From positions 25,517,566 through 25,581,565 of the forward strand of contig CM064871.1 of NCBI GenBank assembly GCA_032719365.1: a stretch of DNA of 64,000 nucleotides. The letters are read 5' to 3'. The notes beneath the pieces are model-generated. The model saw nothing but the letters and a program-made list of their open reading frames with translations, did not search any database and was not told the DNA's origin. Shown here in pieces: positions 32,887 to 46,000 of this stretch; position 1 is the stretch's first letter; each line of letters begins with the position of its first letter. Source of the DNA: Prinsepia uniflora. Lineage: Eukaryota > Streptophyta > Magnoliopsida > Rosales > Rosaceae. The position numbers and the translations under genes are program-made.

Positions 32887-34100
32887 TAGTCAATCTAAAG
32901 TATCTAAATAGATTTATTCATTTTTTTTAATCTCGAAAGAAAAATATCCTTCAATTTTCTTCTTTATTTATTTGTACCATTTGTTGATCGTTAAAAGTAA
33001 AAGATGAAAAAGTATTTATCATGTATTATCGAATGTACAAAAACATTTTATAACAACTACAATAAATCTAATTAGAAAATGAAAATATTTTACTCTAATT
33101 AAGTAACATGTCGTCAAATATGAAAATCAAAACATTTTAGCCCACACAGTCTTCTTTATTTTTCCGTGCTGATTCCAACCATATAAAGAACGCTGAATTT
33201 GGTCAAGTGGTTTGAAAGTTATCGGTTAAACACTTAATAGTGACAAAATTGAACAAAACTGCAGTTAGGAACTTCTTTGTTTTCATGTTGTTTGGGTCTT
33301 CTTGTGTCTTTTGAGTATTATTGATTTCCTTTAAAATAGTTTAGTCAGTAATTTGATAAAAGAAAAAAATAATAATAAAAAAAACAAAAAAGAAGTTGCA
33401 GAAAATAACAAAACAAAATCCTTTTCTCATGTCATTGTTGTTGTGCATCATTCTTCTTGCTATAATAAGGCTTGGTACTAGTGGTTTTGAAATGAGGAAT
33501 TTCATATTAGCATTTGAGTGGGTTGATTATGGCTGTGCAGTTCTCTATGTTATCCTTCTCTAGATGAATTCTATGATATTTTTGCTTGGAACTAGAAATT
33601 TCACATATCCATGTTGATGCCATTTTTGGTGGAGGAATTTGTATAATTTGTAGAGTCATATAAATCATTGTGGAGGCTTATAACCTTGTCAGCTGTTAAG
33701 CCTGTCATTTTCTTTGTGAGAGTTATGCACTAATTCCATGTTTTCTTATCAAACTCTAATGTTGTGATCTCATTATATTTGGTTTGGTCAAGTACTGAAA
33801 ACGACATCAAATATGGACTATTACACTAGAACTTCCTCCTTTATCTATTAACGGCTTTAAAATAACCACATGAGACCTAAGAAATGATATAGGCAGTTTT
33901 GTTGGATCGTTTGAGCCTTTGTTGCCTACAATATGTGTTATCTGATCCTTAGTCGCCCTTTTGAGCTTTATGTTAAGTTTTGTTTTTTTAAGCAAAATTT
34001 GTCCCACCATATTTTAATAATGGATTTAGCTTTCATTCAATAATTTCCTAGCTTCTTTTCTGAGAAATTGATACATAGATTGATTAGTGATGCCTTTGAG
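32887..34100. other. AT-rich spacer, no gene seen
   Basis: Low-complexity AT-rich DNA without recognisable coding or RNA genes. Its right part may already belong to the degenerate gypsy element that follows. Confidence 0.5.
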
Positions 34101-35921
<1,821 letters not shown>

Positions 35922-37411
35922 TATTGAGCCATACATCGTTGGAAAGATACAGAAGTCAGATTTATGAGGAATTTTACGGATCGTGATTTGGAGTTTTCTA
36001 GAAGAGGTTATGATTGTTTAAGTACAAACTTCGCAACAGAAAAAACCCGCACGAATTTGTAAAGTTGTTGTTTTTTAGTTTAGGGCAAACTTGTCATTTC
36101 ACCCACAAATGGGTGAAACACACAACATCATCTTCTTTTAAGTCCGCTGCGTTTTGTTTTTCTTTTTCACATTCTCCTGCTTCTTCTTCTTCACCAAAGT
36201 CTGAAACTGAAAAGGATACCCAAGCCTCTATATCAATTACTACACCAAATTTCAGTTTTATTTTCTCAAATAAACTGATGGGTTCAATTAATTGGACAAT
36301 TTCAGAAGTTAATATCTCTCTTATTATTAATTATTTGGTCATCAATGGGGAGACTACAAGAGATGAACGGAAGGAAGAGGAAGATGGGAGAAAATTGAAA
36401 ACATAACCTGCTCTTCCTACTTAAAGGGGTGTGAAATTCTTGAAGGGGGTCGAAGAACTCTGCAAAAAGCCTTCAAGACTTGGGCAGCTGGAGTTCCAAA
36501 ATCAGTATCACTTTTCTTATCCTTTAATTTCTGATTTTGTTGTGTTTTCTTTATAATTATGTACTAAGCTTTCTTTGCTAGAGCTAGGATGAAACTCTAA
36601 TTTGATTATTCAAAATTTCTGAATGTTGGGTTATTGAATTCCAATTTAGCTTGATGAATTCTTATTCTCTGTTTTAATTGGGATTTATTTGTATTATTTT
36701 GTTGATTCGTGACCAATAAAATTCTCATTTAGATGATTTGTTGTGTGGTGGATGAATGACCTTTGTATTGCACTACATTTAGCTTCAAGAGATTATGAAT
36801 TGCAATTGACACTTACTTGACCATAGATTGTGTGATTGTATGATTTCTTGCTTTCATAAAGATTGGGGCATTCTTAAATTTAACTCTATACTAGACCAAG
36901 CATAGGTTACATCTAGGGATAGTTGATTCTTTATTGGATCAAGGATTGAACTCACACATAAGGAAAGCTAGGCCTAAAACTAGACCAAGGTTTTAAGGGT
37001 AGAAATCTTCACAAGTTGAATTGGTTAAATTTATAACTTGCATTCAAGAATTTGAATAAGATAATTAGTGGCTAATCCGATGCTCTAGTGTTAACTGCAA
37101 CCCAAGAAACTTTAAGTTGTTTCGATCTTCCAAATTGACTTTTTGAAATTATTTTTGTTGTTTAAAATCTGGTTTAATGCTTTGTCAATAATTCCCTCAC
37201 TTGCTTCACCTTTTTATCTTAAACTTATGTTTGTTAACTTAGAAAAGAGTCATAGTTAGGTTGAATTGATAAATTGAATTTAAACATCACTCCTTGTGGA
37301 ACGAAACCTGTTTTAGTGAGCTATACTACATATCAACTGTGCACTTGCAGGATAAACAAAAGATAGAATAGTCTAAATTTAGGCTAATCAAAATCCTACA
37401 TCAAGTTTTTA

Positions 37412-37923
37412 ACTAGTGGTCAGGTGGAGTTGTCAAATAGGGAGATCAAGCAAATTTTGGAGAAAATGGTGCAGCCGAACAGAAAAGATTGATTTTTGAG
37501 ACTCAATGATGCATTGTGGGCTTATCGGACAACCTATAAGACTCTGATTGAAGGTCAAGTTTGGAAACTTCAATTGAATGAGTTAGATGAATTGAGGAAT
37601 GAAACATATGAAAATGCCAAGATCTATAAGGACAAAACTAAGGTGTTTCATGACAAGTCCATTTTGAGAAAAAATTTAAGACCAAACAAAAGGTTTTGTT
37701 GTATAACTCAAGACTCTGATTGTTTGCGAGGAAGCTGAAATTAAGATGGTATGGACCATATGAAGTTGTCTCGGTATCTTCTCATGGGGCTGTGAAATTC
37801 AAGGATATAAAATCTAAAATGTCATTCAAATTCAATGGACATCGGTTGAAACCTTACTTGGAGAGTACTTTTGCAACACATGAAGGAGAGACACTAGTTC
37901 TTCATGATCCAATTTCTGCATAA
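37412..37923 (+). pseudogene. Ty3/gypsy integrase C-terminal fragment, broken
   Basis: Retroelement integrase remnant. In frame from 37,412 it shows TSGQVELSNREIKQILEK and, after a TGA (37,490-37,492) at an expected tryptophan, RLNDALWAYRTTYKT. The family's next segment is missing, then a QLNELDELRNE-like stretch follows. A frameshift near 37,690 and a TGA within LLYNSRL precede a clean C-terminal part with WYGPYEV, HGAVKFKD and NGHRLKPYL. It cannot make a working enzyme. It starts only about 8 bases after the LTR end, so leader, gag, protease and reverse transcriptase are all deleted. Confidence 0.85.
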
Positions 37924-38543
37924 TTCAGAATCATGTGTGGCTGAAGACATTAAACTTAGCGCTATGTAGGAGGCAACCCAATTCTCTTTCCCTTCTTTTG
38001 GTTTTGTTTTGTTCATTTTTCAGCTCTGATTTTGGTGGTTTTGCATATGTGTTCTCGATATTTTTCTATTGAGATCATTTTGCAGGTTCTAATTGTCGAT
38101 AGAAGGAGCTCATGAGGAAGTACTTTGCTACCAATGGTTGCTGAACTTTAGCTTGTCTATTCTTTGGCAGTGCTTCTCAATCTGCTCAAAACCAGGAGCG
38201 TTTATTTACTCTCCTCTCACTTACTTTCTTTGCATTACTTTCTCCCTTCTTTACAATGAGGATATTGTTGCATTCAAGTGTGGGGGTAGAAGAGTAGCTT
38301 ATCGTTTTTGAATAGTTTGAAACAAAGTGTTTATGTTCCATAAATACTATACCAATATGTTTCTGTTTTTCCATGTTCATCTCCTACTCCTTTGCTTTGA
38401 GCTTCTCCTCGCAAGCCAAATGGCCTTTCGATCAGCCTCCAGCCGCTGAACCTGTTTGGCGGATTTTTGAAGGGCGATATACACCTTGCCAAAACACTAC
38501 CGATCCTATAACACTTGGTTAGAAATCCAATACCAACACATAT
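37924..38543 (+). other. Post-integrase spacer of the gypsy remnant
   Basis: Begins with an AGGAGGCAACCCAATTC motif (37,967-37,983) of the type seen after pol in Athila-like elements. A polypurine-like CAAGTGTGGGGGTAGAAGAG lies at 38,275-38,294. No ORF is recognised. The right end of the element is not identifiable. Confidence 0.5.
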
Positions 38544-38552
38544 GCATACATG

Positions 38553-39546
38553 TAAGGATGAAAATATCGATATCGATATCGTTTACGGTCAACAAAAATG
38601 ACGGAAATTCGGTCTAAAAGTTGGAAATTTGAAATGAAACTTTAGGAAAAACTTTACCCAATGATGGTTATATAGGACTAATAAAAACTATAAAATGATT
38701 TTGATATAATAAATATATGATAAATCATATGATACAATAGGGTTCTGCTAATGACTAGTAATATAAAGATCTAAACATAAACATAAATTGAAGTGAATTA
38801 CTATAATTGAATGTTAATATAATTAAAAACATAACAATAAGCATACAAAAATTTGAATGGAAGAAAAATTATAAAATGAGTAAATATATTTAAAATTGGA
38901 AAAAAAAGGATAAAAAAATAGTGTCAATCTTTGTTCAGAAATTGAAAAGGATTGATATATTTAAAATTGGAAAGGATTGGTATATTTAAAATTAAAAAAA
39001 TGATAAATATAGTTCAAAATAAAGAAAAAATTGGAAAGAATTGATATATTTAAAATTAGGAAAACTGATAAATATAATTCAAAATAAGAAAATAAGGGAA
39101 AAAAATGAAAAAATAAAAAATAAAAAAATAAAAAATAAAAGCAAGCAACACACTTGGGGGGGTCGAACCCAAGTTGCTTAATTGCTATTAAATGAAAACA
39201 AGCCAGCCACAACCAACTCAACTAACAAGCCCAATTGAAAATTTACTCAACCACATAATATATAAAGTACATATACTGCCTTAAAAATAGTCATCTTCTA
39301 CCTTGCACGGGTCTGCGATTCGGGTTTTTTGACCCGACGGCATGACCTGGCTGTAATTCAATAGTTTTACGTCCTATTTTCATGAAATTTGTTCATATAT
39401 CGATCGTTTTAATGAAATAAGGAGATCGATGGGCTTAAAATAAGGAAAAATGTCGAGATTTCGCTCAATTTCTTTCCCCCTCCCTCTTACATGCCGCTGG
39501 AAAAATTCACCGATATATCGGCGAAACCGGCGATATTTTCATCACT
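38553..39546. mobile_element. Non-autonomous Mutator-like element (MULE)
   Basis: Inverted termini share GATGAAAATATCG (38,557-38,569, and inverted at 39,531-39,543). A 9-bp TSD GCATACATG lies at 38,544-38,552 and 39,547-39,555, and may be 10 bp with the preceding T. A 9-10 bp TSD is diagnostic for the Mutator superfamily. The interior is AT-rich without transposase. It carries a minus-strand tRNA-like patch (39,150-39,233) with GGTTCGACCCC resembling a B box, possibly a captured SINE or tRNA fragment. Confidence 0.75.
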
Positions 39547-39555
39547 GCATACATG

Positions 39556-41024
39556 CCAATTGGAAAATGTAATTGGAAATGACAAAGGATGCCTACATGG
39601 GCTTGTTCGGTAATCACCTTAGCATAGCGATCAGGGAGGCTGTAGGTGCTCATCTCATCTATTTCGACTAGAGACTGCTGCTAGCCAAACACCAAGGAAT
39701 TGACTATCGGCACCACGGTTGGGTGCATGCACTCGGTCACCTCAATCTAGCTGTTGTCCACCTTGGCTGACTGAACAATATCGGGAGCGTTGGTCGGCTC
39801 GAAAAAATAGGACTGAACTCATGAGTGAAAATTGGCCTCATCAGCAGCTTAAGCTTTTCAGGCAGTGGAAGATTGAGTTTTGGCTCCTTGGATACATTTT
39901 CACGGGTGTCCTCAAGGGCCTTGATCTCATCCATCATTCTCTTGCACCGGTCGGTACTCTCATTCTCAGACACATTGATGACGGTTGGCGATCGCCTCTT
40001 ATGGGCCTCTATTAGCTTCTGCCGACAAAGCTGGGCTTAATCTAACCCCCCAAACAATAGGTAATTTTAGGTCGTTCAGTGGACTTTGCTCTGCATGTCC
40101 AGAGGATCCATCACCACTCGGCTGGCCCTCTTGCCAATCACCTTTTACGAGCTTGGGTTTTTTGGCAACCGTCTTCTACCGATGACCACCACGTTGGGCC
40201 GATCCGTCGTCCTTTGTGTTTATTGCCTTGCCTATTTCGGAAATGAGTTGATACTTGCTGCTTATCTCATTCATCTTCTTGGTTGCAGCTTCCTCAACCA
40301 GGGGGTGAACTGCAACCAACACAAACATATGTCAAGGCCAATAAGCCAATATAAATAACGCCAATTGACACCCAACCTAAAACGGCACTTACCAGGAGGT
40401 TTGATCAAGTCAACCTTGTTCATATTTTCAGGTAGTCTAACCACGCAAAGACACCTTTCCAGATAGCTCAGCTTCTATCGAACCAACTCGCAGGCTTTCT
40501 CCTCTTCCATGCTACAACTTCCTTTGAAAGCACCTGCACAAGAATACATCACCAGTCTCCGACTCGGCAAGACTCGATTACAGTCAGTAACAAAATCTAA
40601 AGTCTCAATCAGCAGGCACAACAACCTCTCGATTGAAAATGTGTTTGTATTCGATCCGTGACACAACTAACATCCCCTTATTGGGCCTAGACACCGAACA
40701 GAATCGATGCCTCCAACTCTTTTGGGGGGTCGGTATGTTTGTGATGAAGGCCCCACGGGTCGATTTGTTGACACACTCCAATTGCACCCACCCATGGCCA
40801 TTCATCTTTTACTTGAATTAGTACAAATGGCAGAGTTAACCCTAGATCAATTGGGGTAGACCACACAACTGAAAGGTAGTATATGCGCTGACCAGCGTCA
40901 TCCAGCTGTTTATGTTCAACTAGTCGACGACCATCTTTGCCTTTACTAGCATATGTTGCAACCATGGTGCAATGGCAGCCACACGCCGGGCTCAAAGAAA
41001 TCCGTAAAGAACAATATCGATCGT
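39556..41024 (-). pseudogene. Coding-like remnant, unrecognised, probably transposon-derived
   Basis: Minus-strand frames between about 40,995 and 39,737 read like protein in separate blocks: a block containing WVQLECVNK and WRHRFCSVS (about 40,805-40,605), then LVEEAATKKMNEISSKYQ (about 40,310-40,255), then MDEIKALEDTRENVSKEP (about 39,930-39,870). A donor-like CCTG|GTAAGTG occurs near 40,388. Frames shift between blocks, and no continuous product exists. The W-R/K-x-RF-V pattern loosely recalls gag-like proteins of plant transposable elements, but I cannot name the family. Confidence 0.4.
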
Positions 41025-41968
41025 TGTAACAACCCGTCTCGAATTTGTGGGATTATCAAGAATTAATCGAGAATTATCGAGACTAATCAGGATTAGTCAA
41101 GGTGAAATAAGGATTTTACTCCTAGAAGGGGAAAATGTTGACTTTTGACCCGGGAGGTCAAATGCACATGGACTGAGGTCTATTTCGTAAATTGAGACGA
41201 TACGAGTCCAAAAACAGGCGACACGTTGAAATTGGACATCGTACATGGAAGTTACGGGTCACGGAAGGTTCAATCGTGTTTTACAGTTGCACAATTTTCG
41301 AGGAATTAAATCTGTAGCTTATCTTGGAAGGAACCCAAAATATCAGATTTGGAACAATGGATGAGTGACAAGTGTCACCCATCCCGTTAGCCCATTTCCC
41401 TAATATGCATCTCACCATTTCTTCCTCCCATTTCCATTCCTCATGGCCGAAACCCCAAACCCATTCTCACCCATTTGAACCTGCAGCTGGGCTGCTTGAG
41501 TTAGCTAGAGAGTGAGTGGCTAAGAGAGAGGAGAGTAACATGGAGGACGGCGAAGCCACATCGGTGGTTGGCTGGCCAGAAACCCATGTAAACCTAAAAG
41601 CCCATCTAAGTTGTTTTCTTGGTTTCTATTTTCTAGATGTTTAGGGATCGTTCTAAATCTCTTGATGTGTTCAATGAGCTCGTACGAGCTATTAAGATCG
41701 AAAACAAGAGGCTGAGGACCCCTGGACGGCCCTGGGTGGTGGTTCGTAGGTTGGTCATGGGAGTTCGATCGTAACAGGTGAGATTTCAACTTTGTTTTCT
41801 ACTTTTGGGGGTAGGGGTCGATTAATGGGTTAGAGATGATTAGGTTGGGAGAAAAATGGTGGTTTTTGGCTGAGAATCGACTAATTTTGAATCGGGTTTA
41901 GGCACTGGGTCGAACAACCCTTTGCAGGAAAAATGGGTCAACCATCTGAGAAAGACGATGATGATGTG

Positions 41969-42332
41969 GCAAGCCACGTGGTAATCCACGTAATCACCTG
42001 TCAAGACACTTGGCCAATCAGGTAGTGACACGTGGCCAGGTGTCAGGTCCAATCAACATCGACGTGGGAGGACACGTCAGCGTTGACCGTCCATGTGGAC
42101 TAGTGAGGTGGTGCCATGTGGCAAAGTGTCAGGACTTATCAACGCAGATGTGGCAGTCCATATCAACATTGTTAGACCACGTGGACCAGTGATGTGGTGC
42201 CACGTGGCAAAGTGTTAGAGCTGTCAGTGACACGTAGTAGGACATGTGGTAGTAATGGTGTTAGCAGGTGAAGTGGAAGTGTCAGAGAGTGACATGTGGC
42301 ACTAATTAAGGTGTGCCACGTGTCAAGTTGTC
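41969..42332. repeat. Array rich in CACGTG/ACGTGG (G-box) motifs with tandem units
   Basis: About a dozen ACGTG-core motifs in 360 bp, including GTGGTGCCAYGTGGCAAAG at about 42,107 and 42,195 (period near 85 bp). CACGTG is the core bound by plant bZIP and bHLH factors. A homologous array lies at about 56,820-57,125 in the opposite orientation. Confidence 0.75.
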
Positions 42333-43099
42333 AGGAGATGTCAGATGTCAGACCTATCAGGCTGACGACAGCGTTGACTTTTTGTTAACCAAATTTGACT
42401 AGCACGTGAGGGCGCTTGGGAACAAATTTTAAGGTTAAACCAATCTTGTTCGAAAGGTTTCAAAGATCTGAATCCAATAGTGGTGGTTTTAGGTCGATCG
42501 GAGTTGGTTTGACAAGTTATTTGGAGGTTTTTAGCCTCGGGAAGCACGTTTGGGACACGTTCTCAGTTCTGGGAGTGTTGAGGGTCTTTAGTATAAACTT
42601 GTATAGGTTGTTAGTAACCTTCAGGCATGATTTGGATAGGCCCAAATGTCCCAGAGACTGTGGATATGCATCGGGTTGACTTACGACACAGGTTTTAGAG
42701 CGCGCAACATGGACCATCTGTGAGTGGACTTTGGTTTATAAATGATGCATGCATATATGTTTTAATGTTTTATGAATATGGTTTGAAATGCAATGTTTGT
42801 ATATGGTTGGATTTATGAAATGCATAAATGTTTTATATGTTGGTTGATTATCAATTTTGAAAGATCTTATGGATTTTCGTAAAAATGGATTTTTGGGCTT
42901 GAGACCCAGTTGGATTATGGTTTTGACTTAGTTTATAGTCAAAAGTGAAATTGAACCGTGATTTGTGTTTGTAATGATTTTTAGGTATGTGAAATGAGGG
43001 CTGAACTCCGTTTTAAGATGATTTGTGAAACTATGTTTTGGACTGAAACCCTACGTGAAACACATGATTTGATTTGAAAGCAAAATATTTGTGAAAATG

Positions 43100-46000
43100 T
43101 GTGACGACCCGTCCTGAATTCCGAGATTAGATTAGTGACTAATCAGGATTAGTGAGGTTAATCCGTGATTGGTTGAACGAAAATCGGATGAACGATGTAA
43201 AATGACCATTTTACCCTTGGGCGTGGGTAAAATGTTGACTTTTTATTATGGCCTCAAACGGACTTTGGTCGATGACCGTGGCGTAATTTAGGACGTGACG
43301 AGTTCATAGACAGGTGGCACGTTCAGTTCCGACATTCGAGGAAAAAGTTATGACGTTCAGAAGTTTAAGGGCATTTTGGTAATTTTAGTTAAAAGGGGCA
43401 AATAGTTGACTTTTTGACCGGGAGGTCCGATGGCCGAGGGCTAAAGACCGTTACATAGATCGGGATGATACGAATCCATAGACAGGCAGCACGCTGAAAT
43501 CGGACTTCGAACGGGAGAGTTATGGGTCACGGAAGGTTGATTTCACTTGCATGCACTTCAAGACGATGATGATTTGGCAAATTCTGATTGGCCAGATATT
43601 TTGAATGAGACCCATGGATGAGTGACAAGTGTCTCTCATCCTATTGGCCAATACCCCTAAATTGTGGATCTCACTAATTAAATATTATTATTTAATTAAT
43701 TTTATAATCTAATCTTTCTAACACTCAATCTTGGCCCTCCATTCCATTTAATCTTTTAATCCTCACCACTCATGACAGGATCTATCCCAATCCCCCCCTC
43801 CCCCCCCCCCCCCCGGGATTAGTGCGGGATGACCCTGCTCCCGTCTGACACGAAGTGTCAGACAAGGGATATTTCCGACCTTTGCCCTCTCGGGCTATCA
43901 GAGTACGCCAGGATCCGGAGGAGGCATGTGATATCTCGATCTCTGCTACAGTCCACATCCGCTGTCAACCTGAAGGGTATTAAAAACAGAAAGACTGTGA
44001 GTGGACAAAAATAAAGATTTATAAAAAAACATATTTCCATCAAGACCTTTATACCCTCCACTAAAAAGCATGCATGCATAGTAAAACCATTTATCCAATC
44101 ATATATGTTAAAACATCCATAAATAGGGTCACAACCCCAAGTTCCGTAAATACAAGTCACACGGGCTCCTGCCCAAAACCCATTTATAGAAAACCATAAC
44201 ACAATGAACATAGGTGGGGTCTCAGCCCAAATCCATTTATCATTATAAAACACAGTTTCCCAAACCAATTGAAACCATGTTTATCCAATATATTCATATC
44301 CAGAACCTGTCACGGTAATATAAAGCTACACGTGTGCTAACCGGGGTCTCAAACCCAAGTCTCTCCAGGGTCCACCCAGGTCAAAGTCCGTAGATCTATG
44401 ACCCTCTCTGGAGGTAACGAACCATGCCCATCCTGAGAGTAAGGAACCCAACTGGGGGGCGACTCCACTCAGTCAGTGCTCCGTGACTACTCCGGGGTCC
44501 ACCCAGGCCAACGACCCTCCCCGGAGGAGACAATCATATATAAAGGATGAAATATGAAAAACCTTTTGAAATCATTCTTTAAATCTTTCCAGGATTCATG
44601 CTCGGCCCCCATAAGCCGTCATGAACCATAAAATCCTTTCATGGGTTCATGCCGGTTCCCATAAACCGTCATGACCCGTAAATCCATTTCAAGGGTTCAT
44701 GCCGGTTCCCATAAACCGTCATGACCCGTAAAAACCATTTGTAATACATAACTGGGCCCTAGGCCCGAATCCACATACAAACTGGAGCTCAAGTCCGATT
44801 CGTAAACCAACTGGGCCTCCGGCCCGACTCCGTAAATAAAATGGACCTCAAGTCCGAGAGTTACCTTTTCAAATCCAAAATCATTTCATGAAATCATATC
44901 CAAAACCATAAGTACGGAAAATCAGTATAAAATCGGAAAACCTCGATTTACGTGCAAGCACGTAAATCGCCTCGAAATACGTGAAACCATATAATTCACA
45001 AGCATCCAAATCAACATCATAAAATCATATTCATAATCCATTTGGAAATCCAAAACCATTTCATTTAGACCAATAAAGACATACAGCCCCGTATAGGCAC
45101 TGTATAGGGCCGAAACCTCGAAATACGTGCCTATACGTAACCGCACATCCAAATGCACTCATGGCATCACAAACAAGTATTTAAAACATATAATAAACAT
45201 TTATGCATGCACCAATTTAGAAAACAAGGTCCACTCACAGACCGTCCGAAGTCGCGTCTCGATACGCGTGCCATACGGCTCCCCGAGCCGATCACCGTCA
45301 CTGGGACTTCCAAACCTGTCCAAATTAATTTAGAGGGTTACCAACTACTTATATAACCCTTCACTAAAGCCCCGTAATTTTCCCGTATTTTTAACTATTT
45401 TTAATCCCGAACCTAAACCTTCCGATGCCCCGAAACATATCGAGACGGTGTCCGATCGACTCGAAACCAGTCCCAAAATGTTCGTTACATCGAATAGATA
45501 ATTTCGTATGTTGAACACATGCCCAGAAACCCCACCACGCGCTGCCACGCGCCGCCCAAAGGCCCCTGCGCGTGGGCTCACGCGTCGGTGAACAGTGCGT
45601 CGTTCCCAGCGATCGAACCGGTCTGGGCCGGCCGGTCCGGTCCGACCTCTGCAACTGGACCGGCGTAACCGGTCCAGGCCTCCTTCTCCCTCATTTTCGG
45701 TCCGATTTCCTCCATTCCAATTCCTAAATTCCTATTTTCTCATTTCCAATCTATCCCAATCAACCAAACTAATCAAAACCTCCTAAATCCTAACCAAAAT
45801 TAAAGGGTCTCACGACCCTGTTTTTCCCGACCACCCTCACGGCTTCCTCTGCCGTGAAGCACCCTCCAAACCGTCCTAAAATCATACTAGCAACCTAACT
45901 AACTCATCCTAATCGTCCAAAAGCAACCATAACATCAAAATCAAATTAAAAGGGAGAAAATGGGTAACCGGGTTACCTGTTCGGGTTTGGCCTCGGCCGT

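Noticed and set aside
36014..36406. 130-codon ORF with Ser-rich start inside the Athila-type LTR
   Set aside because: Sits in an LTR, no recognisable domain, low-complexity composition.
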